Shown: in pieces, positions 46,089-55,477 of the stretch | How the letters are laid out: the number at the start of each line of letters is the position of its first letter | Numbering within the stretch: the stretch's first letter is position 1 | Origin: GCA-2690565 sp002457235 | GTDB lineage: Bacteria > Verrucomicrobiota > Verrucomicrobiia > Opitutales > Coraliomargaritaceae | Direction of reading: 5' to 3' | DNA: 64,000 nucleotides | NCBI GenBank assembly: GCA_045565695.1 | Contig: JBJLEZ010000001.1 | Coordinates: forward strand, 62,001-126,000 | Notes under the pieces: model-generated | Told to the model about the DNA's origin: nothing | Databases searched by the model: none | Seen by the model: the letters and a program-made list of their open reading frames with translations, nothing else | Program-made: the position numbers and the translations under genes

Positions 46089-46154
46089 TTGAATTAGGAA
46101 ATTTTAAAGGCCGTCAAAATATAAGACAAAAAACTGGAAGCAAGGACCTTAAAA

Positions 46155-47291
46155 TTAAGCAAGCTGCCATTGGTAATTAAACTTTGAAAGCTTTTCTGAG
46201 CCATCTTTTGTTACCGCAAAAACATCCTCAATCCTACAACTACCAATATTCGGATAATATAGGCCAGGTTCAATTGTAATGACATGATTGGCTTTTAATT
46301 TATTCTTTGTAGTTGAAACCCTAGGGAGTTCATGAATATCAAGCCCAATGCCATGACCAGTGGAATGAATGAATCCAATAAATGCATCTCCATCACTTTG
46401 GCGTTTTGTTATATAACCCTTTTGATCGAAACAAGAAGTCACTTCAGCGTGAATTGTATGTGCACTTATATTTGCTTTAATTTTGGCAATCGCTCGCTTT
46501 TGAGCTTCTTTTACAGTGTGGACTAAATTCTTTTGTGCATCGTTTGCCTGTCCCTTTAAAAATGTCCGAGTCATATCTCCATGATAACCGCTTCTTTTGA
46601 TTTGTGGAAAGATATCAACGATAATTAACTCATTAGCCTTGAGAGGCCCGAAGCCTACTTGATGTGGATCGCTTGCTTGTACCCCTCCTGCAACAATAGT
46701 AGAATCTGCAATGGCCCCTCTTTCAAATAAGGATTGCTCTATCATAGATCGTAAGCGCTCAGAAGACAATACTGCACCATCTAAAAACAATATACCCTTC
46801 TTAACTTTTGAAGCTTTCAATGCCGATTGTGCAATACTCAAACCATAGGCACTCGCCTGATTGCCTAGTTTGATCGATTTGATTTCTTCATTACTTTTTT
46901 GTTCTCTTTCAGGAAAGAATGAATCTTTAACAAGCTCTATTGGAAGCCCTAATTGTTGTAATTCTAATAACAAAAAGGAAGGAAAGTATTTTGGAATTAA
47001 AATTGTATTTGCTTTGTATAAATCGAAAAAGTATTTTACGAAAAATTTTAAACTAAAGTGATCTTTAGAGAGATTGTATTGGTTTATGACTTCTGCTTTC
47101 AAAGCCTCAAATTCATACACTTTCGTATATTTAGATTCCTTTTTAACCCTCGAGTACTCTAACTGATTTAAAATAGCAACTTTGTGCCGGCCTGCTATTA
47201 ATGAAAAATATGGATCTGGAACCCTTACCCCAGATATATAAAAGGCATCTGAACAATCATTGCTTGATGCATAAAGACATTTCAATTTCAT
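46155..47291 (-). CDS. M24 family metallopeptidase (Xaa-Pro peptidase-like)
   Basis: A 378-residue creatinase/aminopeptidase P-type protein. The N-terminal creatinase-like part (about 1-140) precedes the pita-bread domain. Metal ligands are seen as Asp in IIVDIFPQ, Asp in YHGDMTRTF, His in STGHGIGLDIHELP, and Glu in ITIEPGLYYP and RIEDVFAV. The family cleaves residues before proline. It is single on its strand, divergent from the DUF192 gene. Confidence 0.85.
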   Translation of the reverse strand: MKLKCLYASSNDCSDAFYISGVRVPDPYFSLIAGRHKVAILNQLEYSRVKKESKYTKVYEFEALKAEVINQYNLSKDHFSLKFFVKYFFDLYKANTILIPKYFPSFLLLELQQLGLPIELVKDSFFPEREQKSNEEIKSIKLGNQASAYGLSIAQSALKASKVKKGILFLDGAVLSSERLRSMIEQSLFERGAIADSTIVAGGVQASDPHQVGFGPLKANELIIVDIFPQIKRSGYHGDMTRTFLKGQANDAQKNLVHTVKEAQKRAIAKIKANISAHTIHAEVTSCFDQKGYITKRQSDGDAFIGFIHSTGHGIGLDIHELPRVSTTKNKLKANHVITIEPGLYYPNIGSCRIEDVFAVTKDGSEKLSKFNYQWQLA

Positions 47292-47350
47292 ATTTCTTAA
47301 TTACAATTAGTTAAAAAATTAAAATTACGATTAAAAAAGCCCAAATCACT

Positions 47351-47860
47351 ATGCTTAAAAGCCAAACACTGATCAATTGTTTCTTAATCGCAGCGGTAAT
47401 GATTTTTTTTGTAAATTGCAAAAAAGAGTCCGTCAGCCAAAATTTCAGCTTTGAACAGTATTTCACCCTATCGATCGAACAAAATGATTTCTTCGCACAA
47501 ATAGCAATTAGCCAACAAGAGCAAAGCCAAGGTCTTATGTTCAGAAATTATCTTGATAAAAATCACGGTATGTTATTTGCTTTCGAAAATCCGAAAAAGA
47601 TGTCCTTTTGGATGAAAAATGTCTCCATACCACTCGATATAGGCTACTTTGATTCCAATGGTCGATTAATTGAAATTCACTCACTTTACCCTTATGATGA
47701 AAAACCCGTTTTTTCAAAAAGCAATAACATCCAATATGCACTTGAAATGAATCAGGGTTGGTATCACCGAAACAAAATTAGAACTGGTAATTATTTAAAT
47801 CTAGAAAAGGCAATTAAACACATTCAATTGCGAAAAGATTTTCTAAATTTCAAAGATTAA
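47351..47860 (+). CDS. DUF192 family lipoprotein
   Basis: A 169-residue secreted protein. The signal has a lipobox-like FVNC, putting the lipidated cysteine at residue 23. The DUF192 core follows: SQGLMFRNYLDKNHGMLFAF, KKMSFWMKNVSIPLDIGYFD, and the end region YALEMNQGWYHRNKIRTGNYL. The domain is widespread and of unknown biochemical role. It lies 3 bp before the TMTC-like gene, so the two are probably co-transcribed. Confidence 0.85.
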   Translation: MLKSQTLINCFLIAAVMIFFVNCKKESVSQNFSFEQYFTLSIEQNDFFAQIAISQQEQSQGLMFRNYLDKNHGMLFAFENPKKMSFWMKNVSIPLDIGYFDSNGRLIEIHSLYPYDEKPVFSKSNNIQYALEMNQGWYHRNKIRTGNYLNLEKAIKHIQLRKDFLNFKD

Positions 47861-47863
47861 ATT

Positions 47864-49438
47864 ATGGATACAGCAACAGATAAAAATTGGCATCATTGGC
47901 GACACCGGCGTTCCCATAAAATTAATCCTTTAAATTATTTATATATAACGCTCCTTAGTTTTTGCGCCTTTTTTCCTTTATTACAAAACAGTCTCTTCTG
48001 GAATGAATATGATGAGGTGAATCGGTCTTTTTATCCCACTCTTGAATCCTGGAGCTCTATTTTTTCTAGCTCTGTTTTTTGGAATGACAATCCTATCGCC
48101 TTAGCCTCCTATTTTATTGAGAGTCTTATACCTTTACCCGATGCTTTTACTCATAGGTTTATAAATATCCTTCTGCATAGCTCAGCAGCTATTCTTTTGT
48201 TCCGTTTGCTCAATAGGATGCATATCTCTGGAGCATTTTTAACCTCTTTGATTTTTACGATTCACCCAGTTGTGGTACAAACTCTCTTTTGGCCAGGTTA
48301 TCGATCAATCATCATTGTATTATGCCTTACCTTATGGTGCCTTTACTTAGCATTGGATAGAAAAAATAAAAAGAACTCAAATTTGGCTTTTTCCCTTTCT
48401 GGCTTTATCGCAATTATTCACCCAATTGCCTTAATTATTCCTTTAATTCTTTTTCTAAATAGCTTTGTTAAAAACAAAAAATTTAAATTTGAAAATTTCA
48501 ATAAGGTCATCCCTTACGTTGTTGTTGTTCTAATACTCAGCATTATCTCCGAAATATTAGAGACCCGATCACTAGATCAATTGAACTTAATTGTAACGGA
48601 ATCTACAGAAAAAATACCGAGCTTTAATTATCAATTATTCGAATATTTTAAGATTATTTACTTTCCGTTCGGCAGTGCTTTCTTCAATCCAATAGACATT
48701 CATCCCAATTTTTTTTCACTCTATCTACTTTCCTATTTCGTCTTATTTTTAATCTACCTTTTTTTATTTTTTAAAATAAACACCATATGGAGTCGTTTAT
48801 TAATAATGGGCACCTCGCTCCTTTTTACCCTATTAGTCTATGCCTGTTGCCAAAATGGTTTTTTCTTAGATGGAGCCTATGCTTTAGATGATTCCTTGAT
48901 CTACATTACGATAATCCCCGCAATTGCTATAGTCACTAGCTCTATTAATGCATTTGTAGTGCACAGGGCCTCACAATTCAAAATCTTATGGTACGCAATT
49001 GCAGGAATACTGATTGTTATATCAACTGGGATAAGTTTAAGTAGAAGCTTTCTCTACAGTAACCCTCTCAATGTATGGGAATATTTCAATGCCACTTGGA
49101 GTGATTCTATTACCCCTAAAAAGGCAATGAGCGACTATTTATTCAGCAATGGTTATAATAAATATACCATCAATGATCATATCTATTTCTTAGAATTTAT
49201 AATAAGAAAGTCTCCTAATAATAACGATCAAAAAGTACAGCTTGCTCGATTATATATACAAGATGGACAAAATGAAAATGCCCAAAAGCTCTACGAAAGA
49301 ATTGTATTTGATGATCAAATCAGAGATACAAAAATTTTAGAAGAAGCGGCAGATTTTTTTGAACTTCAAGGTCTCTACTGGGATGCTAGAAAAACCAGAG
49401 ATTTACTGGACGAAATAGTTCAACAAACCAGGGAATAG
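47864..49438 (+). CDS. Multi-pass membrane protein with C-terminal TPR, TMTC/GT-C-like
   Basis: A 524-residue protein with about ten membrane segments followed by a cytoplasmic or periplasmic TPR-like tail (about 435-524: QKVQLARLYIQDGQNENAQKLYERI). The segment FTHRFINILLHSSAAILLFRLLNRM followed by FTIHPVVVQTLFWPGYRSI is the pattern of TMTC-type and related GT-C glycosyltransferases (HxxNxxLH, then HPxxVE). A glycosyltransferase or polymer-assembly role is therefore possible but unproven. The 3' end overlaps the convergent nuoN by 36 bp. Confidence 0.65.
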   Translation: MDTATDKNWHHWRHRRSHKINPLNYLYITLLSFCAFFPLLQNSLFWNEYDEVNRSFYPTLESWSSIFSSSVFWNDNPIALASYFIESLIPLPDAFTHRFINILLHSSAAILLFRLLNRMHISGAFLTSLIFTIHPVVVQTLFWPGYRSIIIVLCLTLWCLYLALDRKNKKNSNLAFSLSGFIAIIHPIALIIPLILFLNSFVKNKKFKFENFNKVIPYVVVVLILSIISEILETRSLDQLNLIVTESTEKIPSFNYQLFEYFKIIYFPFGSAFFNPIDIHPNFFSLYLLSYFVLFLIYLFLFFKINTIWSRLLIMGTSLLFTLLVYACCQNGFFLDGAYALDDSLIYITIIPAIAIVTSSINAFVVHRASQFKILWYAIAGILIVISTGISLSRSFLYSNPLNVWEYFNATWSDSITPKKAMSDYLFSNGYNKYTINDHIYFLEFIIRKSPNNNDQKVQLARLYIQDGQNENAQKLYERIVFDDQIRDTKILEEAADFFELQGLYWDARKTRDLLDEIVQQTRE

Positions 49439-50923
49439 TCCTGCCATCGAAATTGCTACCATCAATATAATCAGTAGGCATTTTTGGGGAGTAGATAAAA
49501 TTATAGAGTTACTTGTATCTAGTCGGCCCTCATCAGAAATAAATACGATTGAGCGAATCCAAGAAAAATAATAATAAATTGAGATAACCACTCCAATTAT
49601 TGCTACAACTAACAAGCTATACAATCCTGCTTGGTAAGCCACAAGAAATAACAATACCTTAGCAACAAATCCACCTAGTGGTGGCACCCCTGCTAAAGAG
49701 GCAATTCCGATTAAACTTGCGATGCCCATAAGTGGATTTTGCTTATAAAGTCCTTGGTAATTTTTTGTTTCTAATAAAGCGTCCTCCTCATTCTCCATAT
49801 AGGTCAGGGATGCAAAAACTAAAAACGAACTCAATAGATAGACAGAAAGATAGAATAAAACAGCATAAACAGCACCAGGAACTGTGTAACTAGCGATAAC
49901 ACCTAATAATAAATATCCAGCATGAGAAATTCCTGATAATCCGATAAGACGTTTAATATTTGTCTGACCAGTTGCTGAAATATTTCCAAATAAAATAGTT
50001 AGCACACATAATACGGATAAAATTGGGATCAAGAAAGCATCTAGTGCAAAAAACGGTCCTTGAATTAATTGGATAAGCAGAAAAACTCCCGCTGCCTTAG
50101 AAGCAACAGCAAGAAAAGATGTTGTTGGTGTAGGCGCACCTTGATAAACATCTGGCACCCAAATCTGGAAAGGAACTAAACCAATTTTAAAGCTTATCCC
50201 TGCCAATACAAATAAAGCACCCAAGCGAACAATCAAATTATCTGCATTTAAATTTATAAATGTCTGTAGTGCTTGGAACTGAAATCCATCATTGATAAAG
50301 CCAATCATTTCGGGGTTTCCAGAAATTCCATAAAGAAGAACAATACCAAATAATAACAACGCCGAACTCAACCCACCCAAAGTGAGATATTTCAAGCCTG
50401 CTTCTAAAGATAATACTTTTGTTCTTTGGAAAGCTACCAGAACATAAAAAGCTACAGTAACTAATTCAAGACATACAAAGAGAGAAATAAAGTGCGAGCA
50501 CTGAACTAAAAGCATAAACCCTGAACATGACAGCAATATTAAATGTAAATACTCTGCCTTCGGTAATTGTTTCTGGGATAAAAATTGCCCGCTGATTAAG
50601 GTTACGATAAGAGAAGCCAGAACAAAAAAGCTACGCATGAATTGATTGGAATCTGTTTGCTCAATCAATCCACCAAAATGGGATACATTTCCAATGTAAA
50701 AATTGTTTTCAAAAAGAAACAAAAGTCCGAGAACCAAAACGTAAGCAAAAACAACAACTGGTATTAAGTACTTCCCTTGCCATGCTTTTTTTGAAGATTT
50801 AAGGAACAGGTCAACTCCCAGTATGGCGAATGCAAATAAGGCCAAAATAATTTCTGGCATTAATAACACCCAATCATTGGTTAGGCTAATCTCTCTTAAA
50901 AAATTGGTATATGAATCATTCAT
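49403..50923 (-). CDS. nuoN: NADH-quinone oxidoreductase subunit N
   Basis: A 506-residue antiporter-like membrane subunit of complex I with about 14 transmembrane helices. The proton-pumping motifs of the Mrp-antiporter fold are seen: FVCLELVTVAFYVLVAF with the key glutamate, GISFKIGLVPFQIWVPDVYQGAPTPTTSFLAVASKAAG and LIGLSGISHAGYLLLG. It is the last gene of the nuoJKLMN cluster and overlaps nuoM by 8 bp. Confidence 0.94.
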   Translation of the reverse strand: MNDSYTNFLREISLTNDWVLLMPEIILALFAFAILGVDLFLKSSKKAWQGKYLIPVVVFAYVLVLGLLFLFENNFYIGNVSHFGGLIEQTDSNQFMRSFFVLASLIVTLISGQFLSQKQLPKAEYLHLILLSCSGFMLLVQCSHFISLFVCLELVTVAFYVLVAFQRTKVLSLEAGLKYLTLGGLSSALLLFGIVLLYGISGNPEMIGFINDGFQFQALQTFINLNADNLIVRLGALFVLAGISFKIGLVPFQIWVPDVYQGAPTPTTSFLAVASKAAGVFLLIQLIQGPFFALDAFLIPILSVLCVLTILFGNISATGQTNIKRLIGLSGISHAGYLLLGVIASYTVPGAVYAVLFYLSVYLLSSFLVFASLTYMENEEDALLETKNYQGLYKQNPLMGIASLIGIASLAGVPPLGGFVAKVLLFLVAYQAGLYSLLVVAIIGVVISIYYYFSWIRSIVFISDEGRLDTSNSIILSTPQKCLLIILMVAISMAGLFPGLLNYFVQ

Positions 50924-52490
50924 GATCTGTCTGCTCTTCTAAATTTAAACTTTCGATATTTCCATCATTCATCGAAATCGAATTATCAGAATATAAACTT
51001 TGAAGTGTTTTATTTGAGTAGTCGCTGAATACTTTAGGGTACACTCCTATCAGTAATAAACTCCCCAATAAAACTGTGGCTGAAAATTTCTCGATTCGAT
51101 TCATATCACCTGTCCCGCCAGAGGAGGCTTCAGTATTAATCGCATTTTCTTTAACAACTCCAAATACAATATTCCCAACTGCTCTTAAGCCATATACTGC
51201 TGAAATAATAATTCCTAAAACAGCTAAATAGAAAACCCATCTTGTAGATTCAGACTCTGCCAGTGCGGTAAATATGATAAACTCTCCCCAAAAATTTGCA
51301 AAACCTGGAAGACCAATACTTGCCAAAATAGCCAATGCAAAAAAGACAGATAAGTTAGGGGCTATCTGCCCAAGCCCACCCATTTCGTTCATATCAAAAG
51401 TAGAGAAGCGTTTATAAATACAGGTTGATAATAGAAATAATAATGCCACAGATAATCCGTGAGCGACTAATAAAAGTAATACACCTCCAGCACCTAATAT
51501 TGAAAAAGTTCCCAATCCAATAAATGCATAGCCCATGTGCATGACTGAACTATAACCCACCATCTGCTTGAGATCTTTTTGGGCAAGCGTGACTAAACCG
51601 ATCACTAAAATATTGCCGAGTCCTAAGAGTAACAGCCAAAAGCCCCATGTTTCTGAACCTGATGGCAAAAAAGGAATTGCAATCTGCAATAGCCCATAAA
51701 GTCCAAATTTTTTAAGGACTCCAGCGTGTAGCATAGCGGCCCCGGTTGGAGCAGCCCCGTAACCTTTAGGAGCCCATGTATGAAAAGGAAATAAGGATAC
51801 CAATATACCAAATCCAAAAAGTAACAGCGCAAAAATATTATTCTGCAAAACTTCTGAAATAGGTTGCTCTAGCAAAGCCTCTTTCAAAGCAATCATGTTA
51901 AAAGCTTCAGCCCCACTTTGTTGGTATAAGGCAATAAGTCCAATTAGAGAGAGCAATGCACCTAAAGTAAGATAAATCGTCATCTCTAAAGATACAGCAT
52001 GACGTGTAGCCCCACCCCAAATCATAATCATTATAAAAGTAGGTATCAGTGCGAACTCATGAAAAAAGTAAAAGAAGAATAAATCAACAGAAGCGAAAGT
52101 ACCCATTAAACCACTAAACATTAAAAAGAGTAAGCCCACATAAAGATTCAATCGCTCTGCATTTGAAAATAAAGCATAAGCGATTGCGGATAAGCCCACC
52201 GTTGCGGACAAGATAAATAAAGGTAAGGAAATTCCATTGAGCCCGAGATGCAAAAATATACCTAAAGATTCAAGACCTGTAGGCAAAATTAATTCAAAAT
52301 TATAGGCATTTACTAGAGATGAATCGTAATTAAAATATAGAATCCAAGCACAAATAAAGGGCAAAGTTGCCCCAGAAAGACCTAATAAACGAACCCCCAA
52401 TGTTTTAGCATCTTTAACAAAGACTAGAAAAATAAGTCCGCAGATGAAAGGGATCCAAATAGTACTAAATAACAAATGTGAATACATCAT
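50916..52490 (-). CDS. nuoM: NADH-quinone oxidoreductase subunit M
   Basis: A 524-residue antiporter-like proton-pumping subunit. Seen are FFFYFFHEFALIPTFIMIMIWGG with the conserved glutamate, LVSLFPFHTWAPKGYGAAPTGAAMLHAGVLKKFG with lysine and histidine of the channel, and KQMVGYSSVMHMGYAFIG. The C-terminal tail after the last helix is acidic. It lies 12 bp downstream of nuoL. Confidence 0.94.
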   Translation of the reverse strand: MMYSHLLFSTIWIPFICGLIFLVFVKDAKTLGVRLLGLSGATLPFICAWILYFNYDSSLVNAYNFELILPTGLESLGIFLHLGLNGISLPLFILSATVGLSAIAYALFSNAERLNLYVGLLFLMFSGLMGTFASVDLFFFYFFHEFALIPTFIMIMIWGGATRHAVSLEMTIYLTLGALLSLIGLIALYQQSGAEAFNMIALKEALLEQPISEVLQNNIFALLLFGFGILVSLFPFHTWAPKGYGAAPTGAAMLHAGVLKKFGLYGLLQIAIPFLPSGSETWGFWLLLLGLGNILVIGLVTLAQKDLKQMVGYSSVMHMGYAFIGLGTFSILGAGGVLLLLVAHGLSVALLFLLSTCIYKRFSTFDMNEMGGLGQIAPNLSVFFALAILASIGLPGFANFWGEFIIFTALAESESTRWVFYLAVLGIIISAVYGLRAVGNIVFGVVKENAINTEASSGGTGDMNRIEKFSATVLLGSLLLIGVYPKVFSDYSNKTLQSLYSDNSISMNDGNIESLNLEEQTDHE

Positions 52491-52502
52491 AGAAAAAATT
52501 CG

Positions 52503-54350
52503 TTAAAATAAATCGATCCCGTATAACCAAAAGAGCAGTAAGCCGACAAAAAACCAAAGGACATAATTATTTAATTTACCCACTTGCAATAAACGAAAGC
52601 CAACTCCTAAGATTCCAACTAAACCAGCTCCCCCTCGAACAATAATACCTCGCAAAATCACTTCATCAGCAAAAGATAAGAATTCAGCTACAGGCCTCTG
52701 AATGTTGCTCAAATACATTTGATAAATTTCATCAATCCATAATCGACCTTTTAGAAAGGCAAACACCCTGGGATATTTTAACTCTAATCGATCCTCACTT
52801 GTACCTCTACCATAAAATAGCAAGGAGATACCGAGACCTGCTACCCAAGCCAATGAACCTAGAATAAGTACCAATTTATGGATTTCTTTATAATTGGAAA
52901 GGTGATGAAGGTGATCTAAATCAGAAATAATCGAAGCCCCTAGTTCGAATGGCCAGTATACATTGAGCCCTGCAAAAACAGCAAAAATACTCAATACAAT
53001 TAAAGGCACCGTCATAACCGCATTAACTTCATGAGCTGAAGAAGCCACTTCAGAATTTGCTTTCCCAAAGAAAACAATCCAGATCAAACGCCCCATATAA
53101 CCAGCTGTCATCAAAGCACCAAAAACTAAGAAATAAAATAATGTGATATTGTAATCATTCGCTGCTATCAAAATTGCATCTTTAGAATAAAATCCTGAGA
53201 AGCCATAGACACCACACAGTGCTAATGTTCCAATTATAAAAGTAATTGCCGTAATCGGCATTTTCTTAATAAGTCCGCCCATTTTAAAAATAGATTGTTC
53301 ATGGTGGCAGGCATGAATCACTGCTCCCGCTCCCAAAAATAGCAGAGCTTTAAAAAACGCGTGAGTAATCAGATGGAATAATGCAATTCCAGAAAAGCCC
53401 ATACCAAAAATTGCCGCCATATAGCCCAATTGAGACAAGGTTGAATAGGCTAAAATTCGTTTGATGTCATCTTGGGCAAAAGCACAAAACCCAGCAAATA
53501 AAGCAACAAAAGTTCCCGAATAAGCAATAAAGGTAAGCACTTCACTAGTGAGAATAAAATCTATACGAATGAGCAGATAAATACCTGCTGCTACCATAGT
53601 TGCCGCATGTATCAAAGCCGAAACCGGTGTAGGCCCCGCCATTGCGTCAGGCAACCAGACATGCAAAGGAAATTGAGCCGATTTACCGATGAAGCCACAA
53701 ATTAATAAAAATCCGACAAAAGAAGTCGTAAGCGAGGGATCAAGACCTGCTTTAATTGATAATAATCCCAAGTCAGTAGTACCGAACTGCCAATAAGTGA
53801 GAATAATTCCTATTAGGAACCCGAAATCACCAACACGATTGACGATAAATGCTTTCTTTGAAGCTGATTTAGCCTCATCCTTTTGGAAATAATGCCCGAT
53901 CAATAAATAAGAGCTAAAGCCGACTAATTCCCAAAAGAGGAAAATCATAATTAAGTTATCGGACAGAATGATTCCCGTCATTGAAAACATAAAGAAAGCT
54001 ACACCAGCAAAAAATCGACCCTTAGCAGCATCCTCTGACATATAACCTACACTGAATGTAACAATACAAAGTGCTACAATCGAAACCATCGCTAACATGG
54101 TAGCCCCAATATTATCGAATAAAATTCCGATATAAAATTTAGAGTCTCCAAATGCCAACCATTCCCAAGAAAAGTGAGTGGATTCAGGCATATTCTTTAA
54201 TAAGATATAAGATAAGCCTAAAACAGCTACCGAGCTTAAGAAAGCAACTATAGGTGAACATTGTTTCCTATACTTTCCTAACGCTATAATCAGAAGCGAA
54301 GTGACCAAAGGCAGGAATAAAATAATTAATAGATTGGTTAATGTATCCAT
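52503..54350 (-). CDS. nuoL: NADH-quinone oxidoreductase subunit L
   Basis: A 615-residue distal proton-pumping subunit. Antiporter motifs: LFWELVGFSSYLLIGHYFQKDEA, KSAQFPLHVWLPDAMAGPTPVSALIHAATMVAAGIYL and ILAYSTLSQLGYM. The C-terminal part carries the long lateral helix that clamps the other membrane subunits. It lies 2 bp downstream of nuoK. Confidence 0.95.
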   Translation of the reverse strand: MDTLTNLLIILFLPLVTSLLIIALGKYRKQCSPIVAFLSSVAVLGLSYILLKNMPESTHFSWEWLAFGDSKFYIGILFDNIGATMLAMVSIVALCIVTFSVGYMSEDAAKGRFFAGVAFFMFSMTGIILSDNLIMIFLFWELVGFSSYLLIGHYFQKDEAKSASKKAFIVNRVGDFGFLIGIILTYWQFGTTDLGLLSIKAGLDPSLTTSFVGFLLICGFIGKSAQFPLHVWLPDAMAGPTPVSALIHAATMVAAGIYLLIRIDFILTSEVLTFIAYSGTFVALFAGFCAFAQDDIKRILAYSTLSQLGYMAAIFGMGFSGIALFHLITHAFFKALLFLGAGAVIHACHHEQSIFKMGGLIKKMPITAITFIIGTLALCGVYGFSGFYSKDAILIAANDYNITLFYFLVFGALMTAGYMGRLIWIVFFGKANSEVASSAHEVNAVMTVPLIVLSIFAVFAGLNVYWPFELGASIISDLDHLHHLSNYKEIHKLVLILGSLAWVAGLGISLLFYGRGTSEDRLELKYPRVFAFLKGRLWIDEIYQMYLSNIQRPVAEFLSFADEVILRGIIVRGGAGLVGILGVGFRLLQVGKLNNYVLWFFVGLLLFWLYGIDLF

Positions 54351-54352
54351 GC

Positions 54353-54658
54353 TTATCCCTTAAGTTGGTTTAATTCATTCACTAGCACAGTCTGCTTTTG
54401 ACGATATAACATAACAATAATCGCTAACCCTACAGCTACCTCTGCAGCAGCAACTGTCATAATAAAGAACACAAAAATCGAACCATCTATTGTGTTATTA
54501 AAACGAGAAAATGCGACTAAAGCTAAATTGATAGCATTTAACATTAGCTCAATTGACATATAAATAATGATGGTATTACGACGAAAAATAACCCCGAAGA
54601 ATCCCACTAAAAATAGTAAGCTCGATACGATAATGAATTCATTGATTCCGATTGTCAT
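54353..54658 (-). CDS. nuoK: NADH-quinone oxidoreductase subunit K
   Basis: A three-helix membrane subunit of 101 residues from the preferred start at 54658 (MTIGINEFIIVSSLLFLVGFFGV), matching the usual NuoK length. A longer reading from 54688 would overlap nuoJ by 14 bp and add residues foreign to the family. Conserved acidic residues are in IIIYMSIELMLNAINLALVAFS and AEVAVGLAIIVMLYRQ, part of the proton path. Confidence 0.93.
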   Translation of the reverse strand: MTIGINEFIIVSSLLFLVGFFGVIFRRNTIIIYMSIELMLNAINLALVAFSRFNNTIDGSIFVFFIMTVAAAEVAVGLAIIVMLYRQKQTVLVNELNQLKG

Positions 54659-54674
54659 AATTATCTTAGAAAAT

Positions 54675-55217
54675 TTATTCCTCAGCACCCATAGAATGTT
54701 TTTTACTAATTACGATTACCCCGATCATCGCAACAAGTAGAAGAAAGCCAATTACTTGAAATGGAAACATGTATTTTGTAAAAAGAATTTGTCCAAATGA
54801 TTTTGCAGTGTTTGTATAAACATTAATACCTGCCTGTCCTTCATTTGTAATTTGAACTAACTCAGTCGAAGGTAGATGTGTTTCAGAAAAACTATTAAAA
54901 ATAAGGAAGAAAATTAAACTGAATCCAAGAAACCGTGCTAAAAAGGCAAACTTGTGCTTTAAATACTCATAATTCTCTTCCTTATCCACATCCAAAAGCA
55001 TAATAATAAATAGAAAAAGAACCATAACCGCACCTGCATAGACGAGGACTTGCAAAATGGCTAAAAAATAAGCTTCTAATAAAACAAACAAGCCTGCAGT
55101 AGACACTAAAGCCACAATCATGCACATAGCACTGTTAACCGCATTTTTATTCAAAACCATTGCCAATGCCGAAACAAGCGTAAGCGAAGCAAAAACATAA
55201 AAAAGTGAATCAATCAT
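54675..55217 (-). CDS. nuoJ: NADH-quinone oxidoreductase subunit J
   Basis: About 180 residues and five membrane helices, from the ATG at 55217 (MIDSLFYVFASLTLVSALAMVL); a TTG 18 bases upstream is the only longer choice. The conserved segment LAILQVLVYAGAVMVLFLFIIMLLD includes the pi-bulge helix that couples quinone chemistry to pumping. First gene of the nuoJKLMN cluster, with 260 bp of AT-rich sequence upstream. Confidence 0.92.
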   Translation of the reverse strand: MIDSLFYVFASLTLVSALAMVLNKNAVNSAMCMIVALVSTAGLFVLLEAYFLAILQVLVYAGAVMVLFLFIIMLLDVDKEENYEYLKHKFAFLARFLGFSLIFFLIFNSFSETHLPSTELVQITNEGQAGINVYTNTAKSFGQILFTKYMFPFQVIGFLLLVAMIGVIVISKKHSMGAEE

Positions 55218-55339
55218 GAATGAATGTATAAGCAATAGTTGACCGAGTTCTTAAAGCAATAAGATTTATCCATCTCAACAACCTTAAAAATCATTTTTTT
55301 ACTAAATTTGAACAATTACTCAAAAAATTAAACTATTTT

Positions 55340-55345
55340 ATTATA
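55340..55345 (-). promoter_or_regulatory. Possible -10 element for nuoJKLMN
   Basis: An exact TATAAT on the minus strand, about 120 bp ahead of nuoJ, in the 260-bp AT-rich gap between nuoJ and the malY-type gene. No good -35 is seen. The gap contains no other recognisable feature. Confidence 0.25.
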
Positions 55346-55477
55346 TTTAAAGTATGCAAGATAACTCACTTTACTTTAAGACCGCTATTAACTATTTAAT
55401 ACTAAAAAAATAAAAATGTAGGCTGAATAAATACTGACTCATATCGTAAAATAATGCCTCACCGTTTATCATAATTA

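Noticed and set aside
46089..46154. Imperfect inverted repeat AATTTTAAAGG / CCTTAAAATT between argS and the M24 peptidase gene
   Set aside because: Bulged stem with a loop of over 30 nt and no T run; too weak to call a terminator.
55218..55477. Search for nuoA before nuoJ
   Set aside because: The 260-bp gap is too short for the roughly 120-codon nuoA and has stops in all frames examined.
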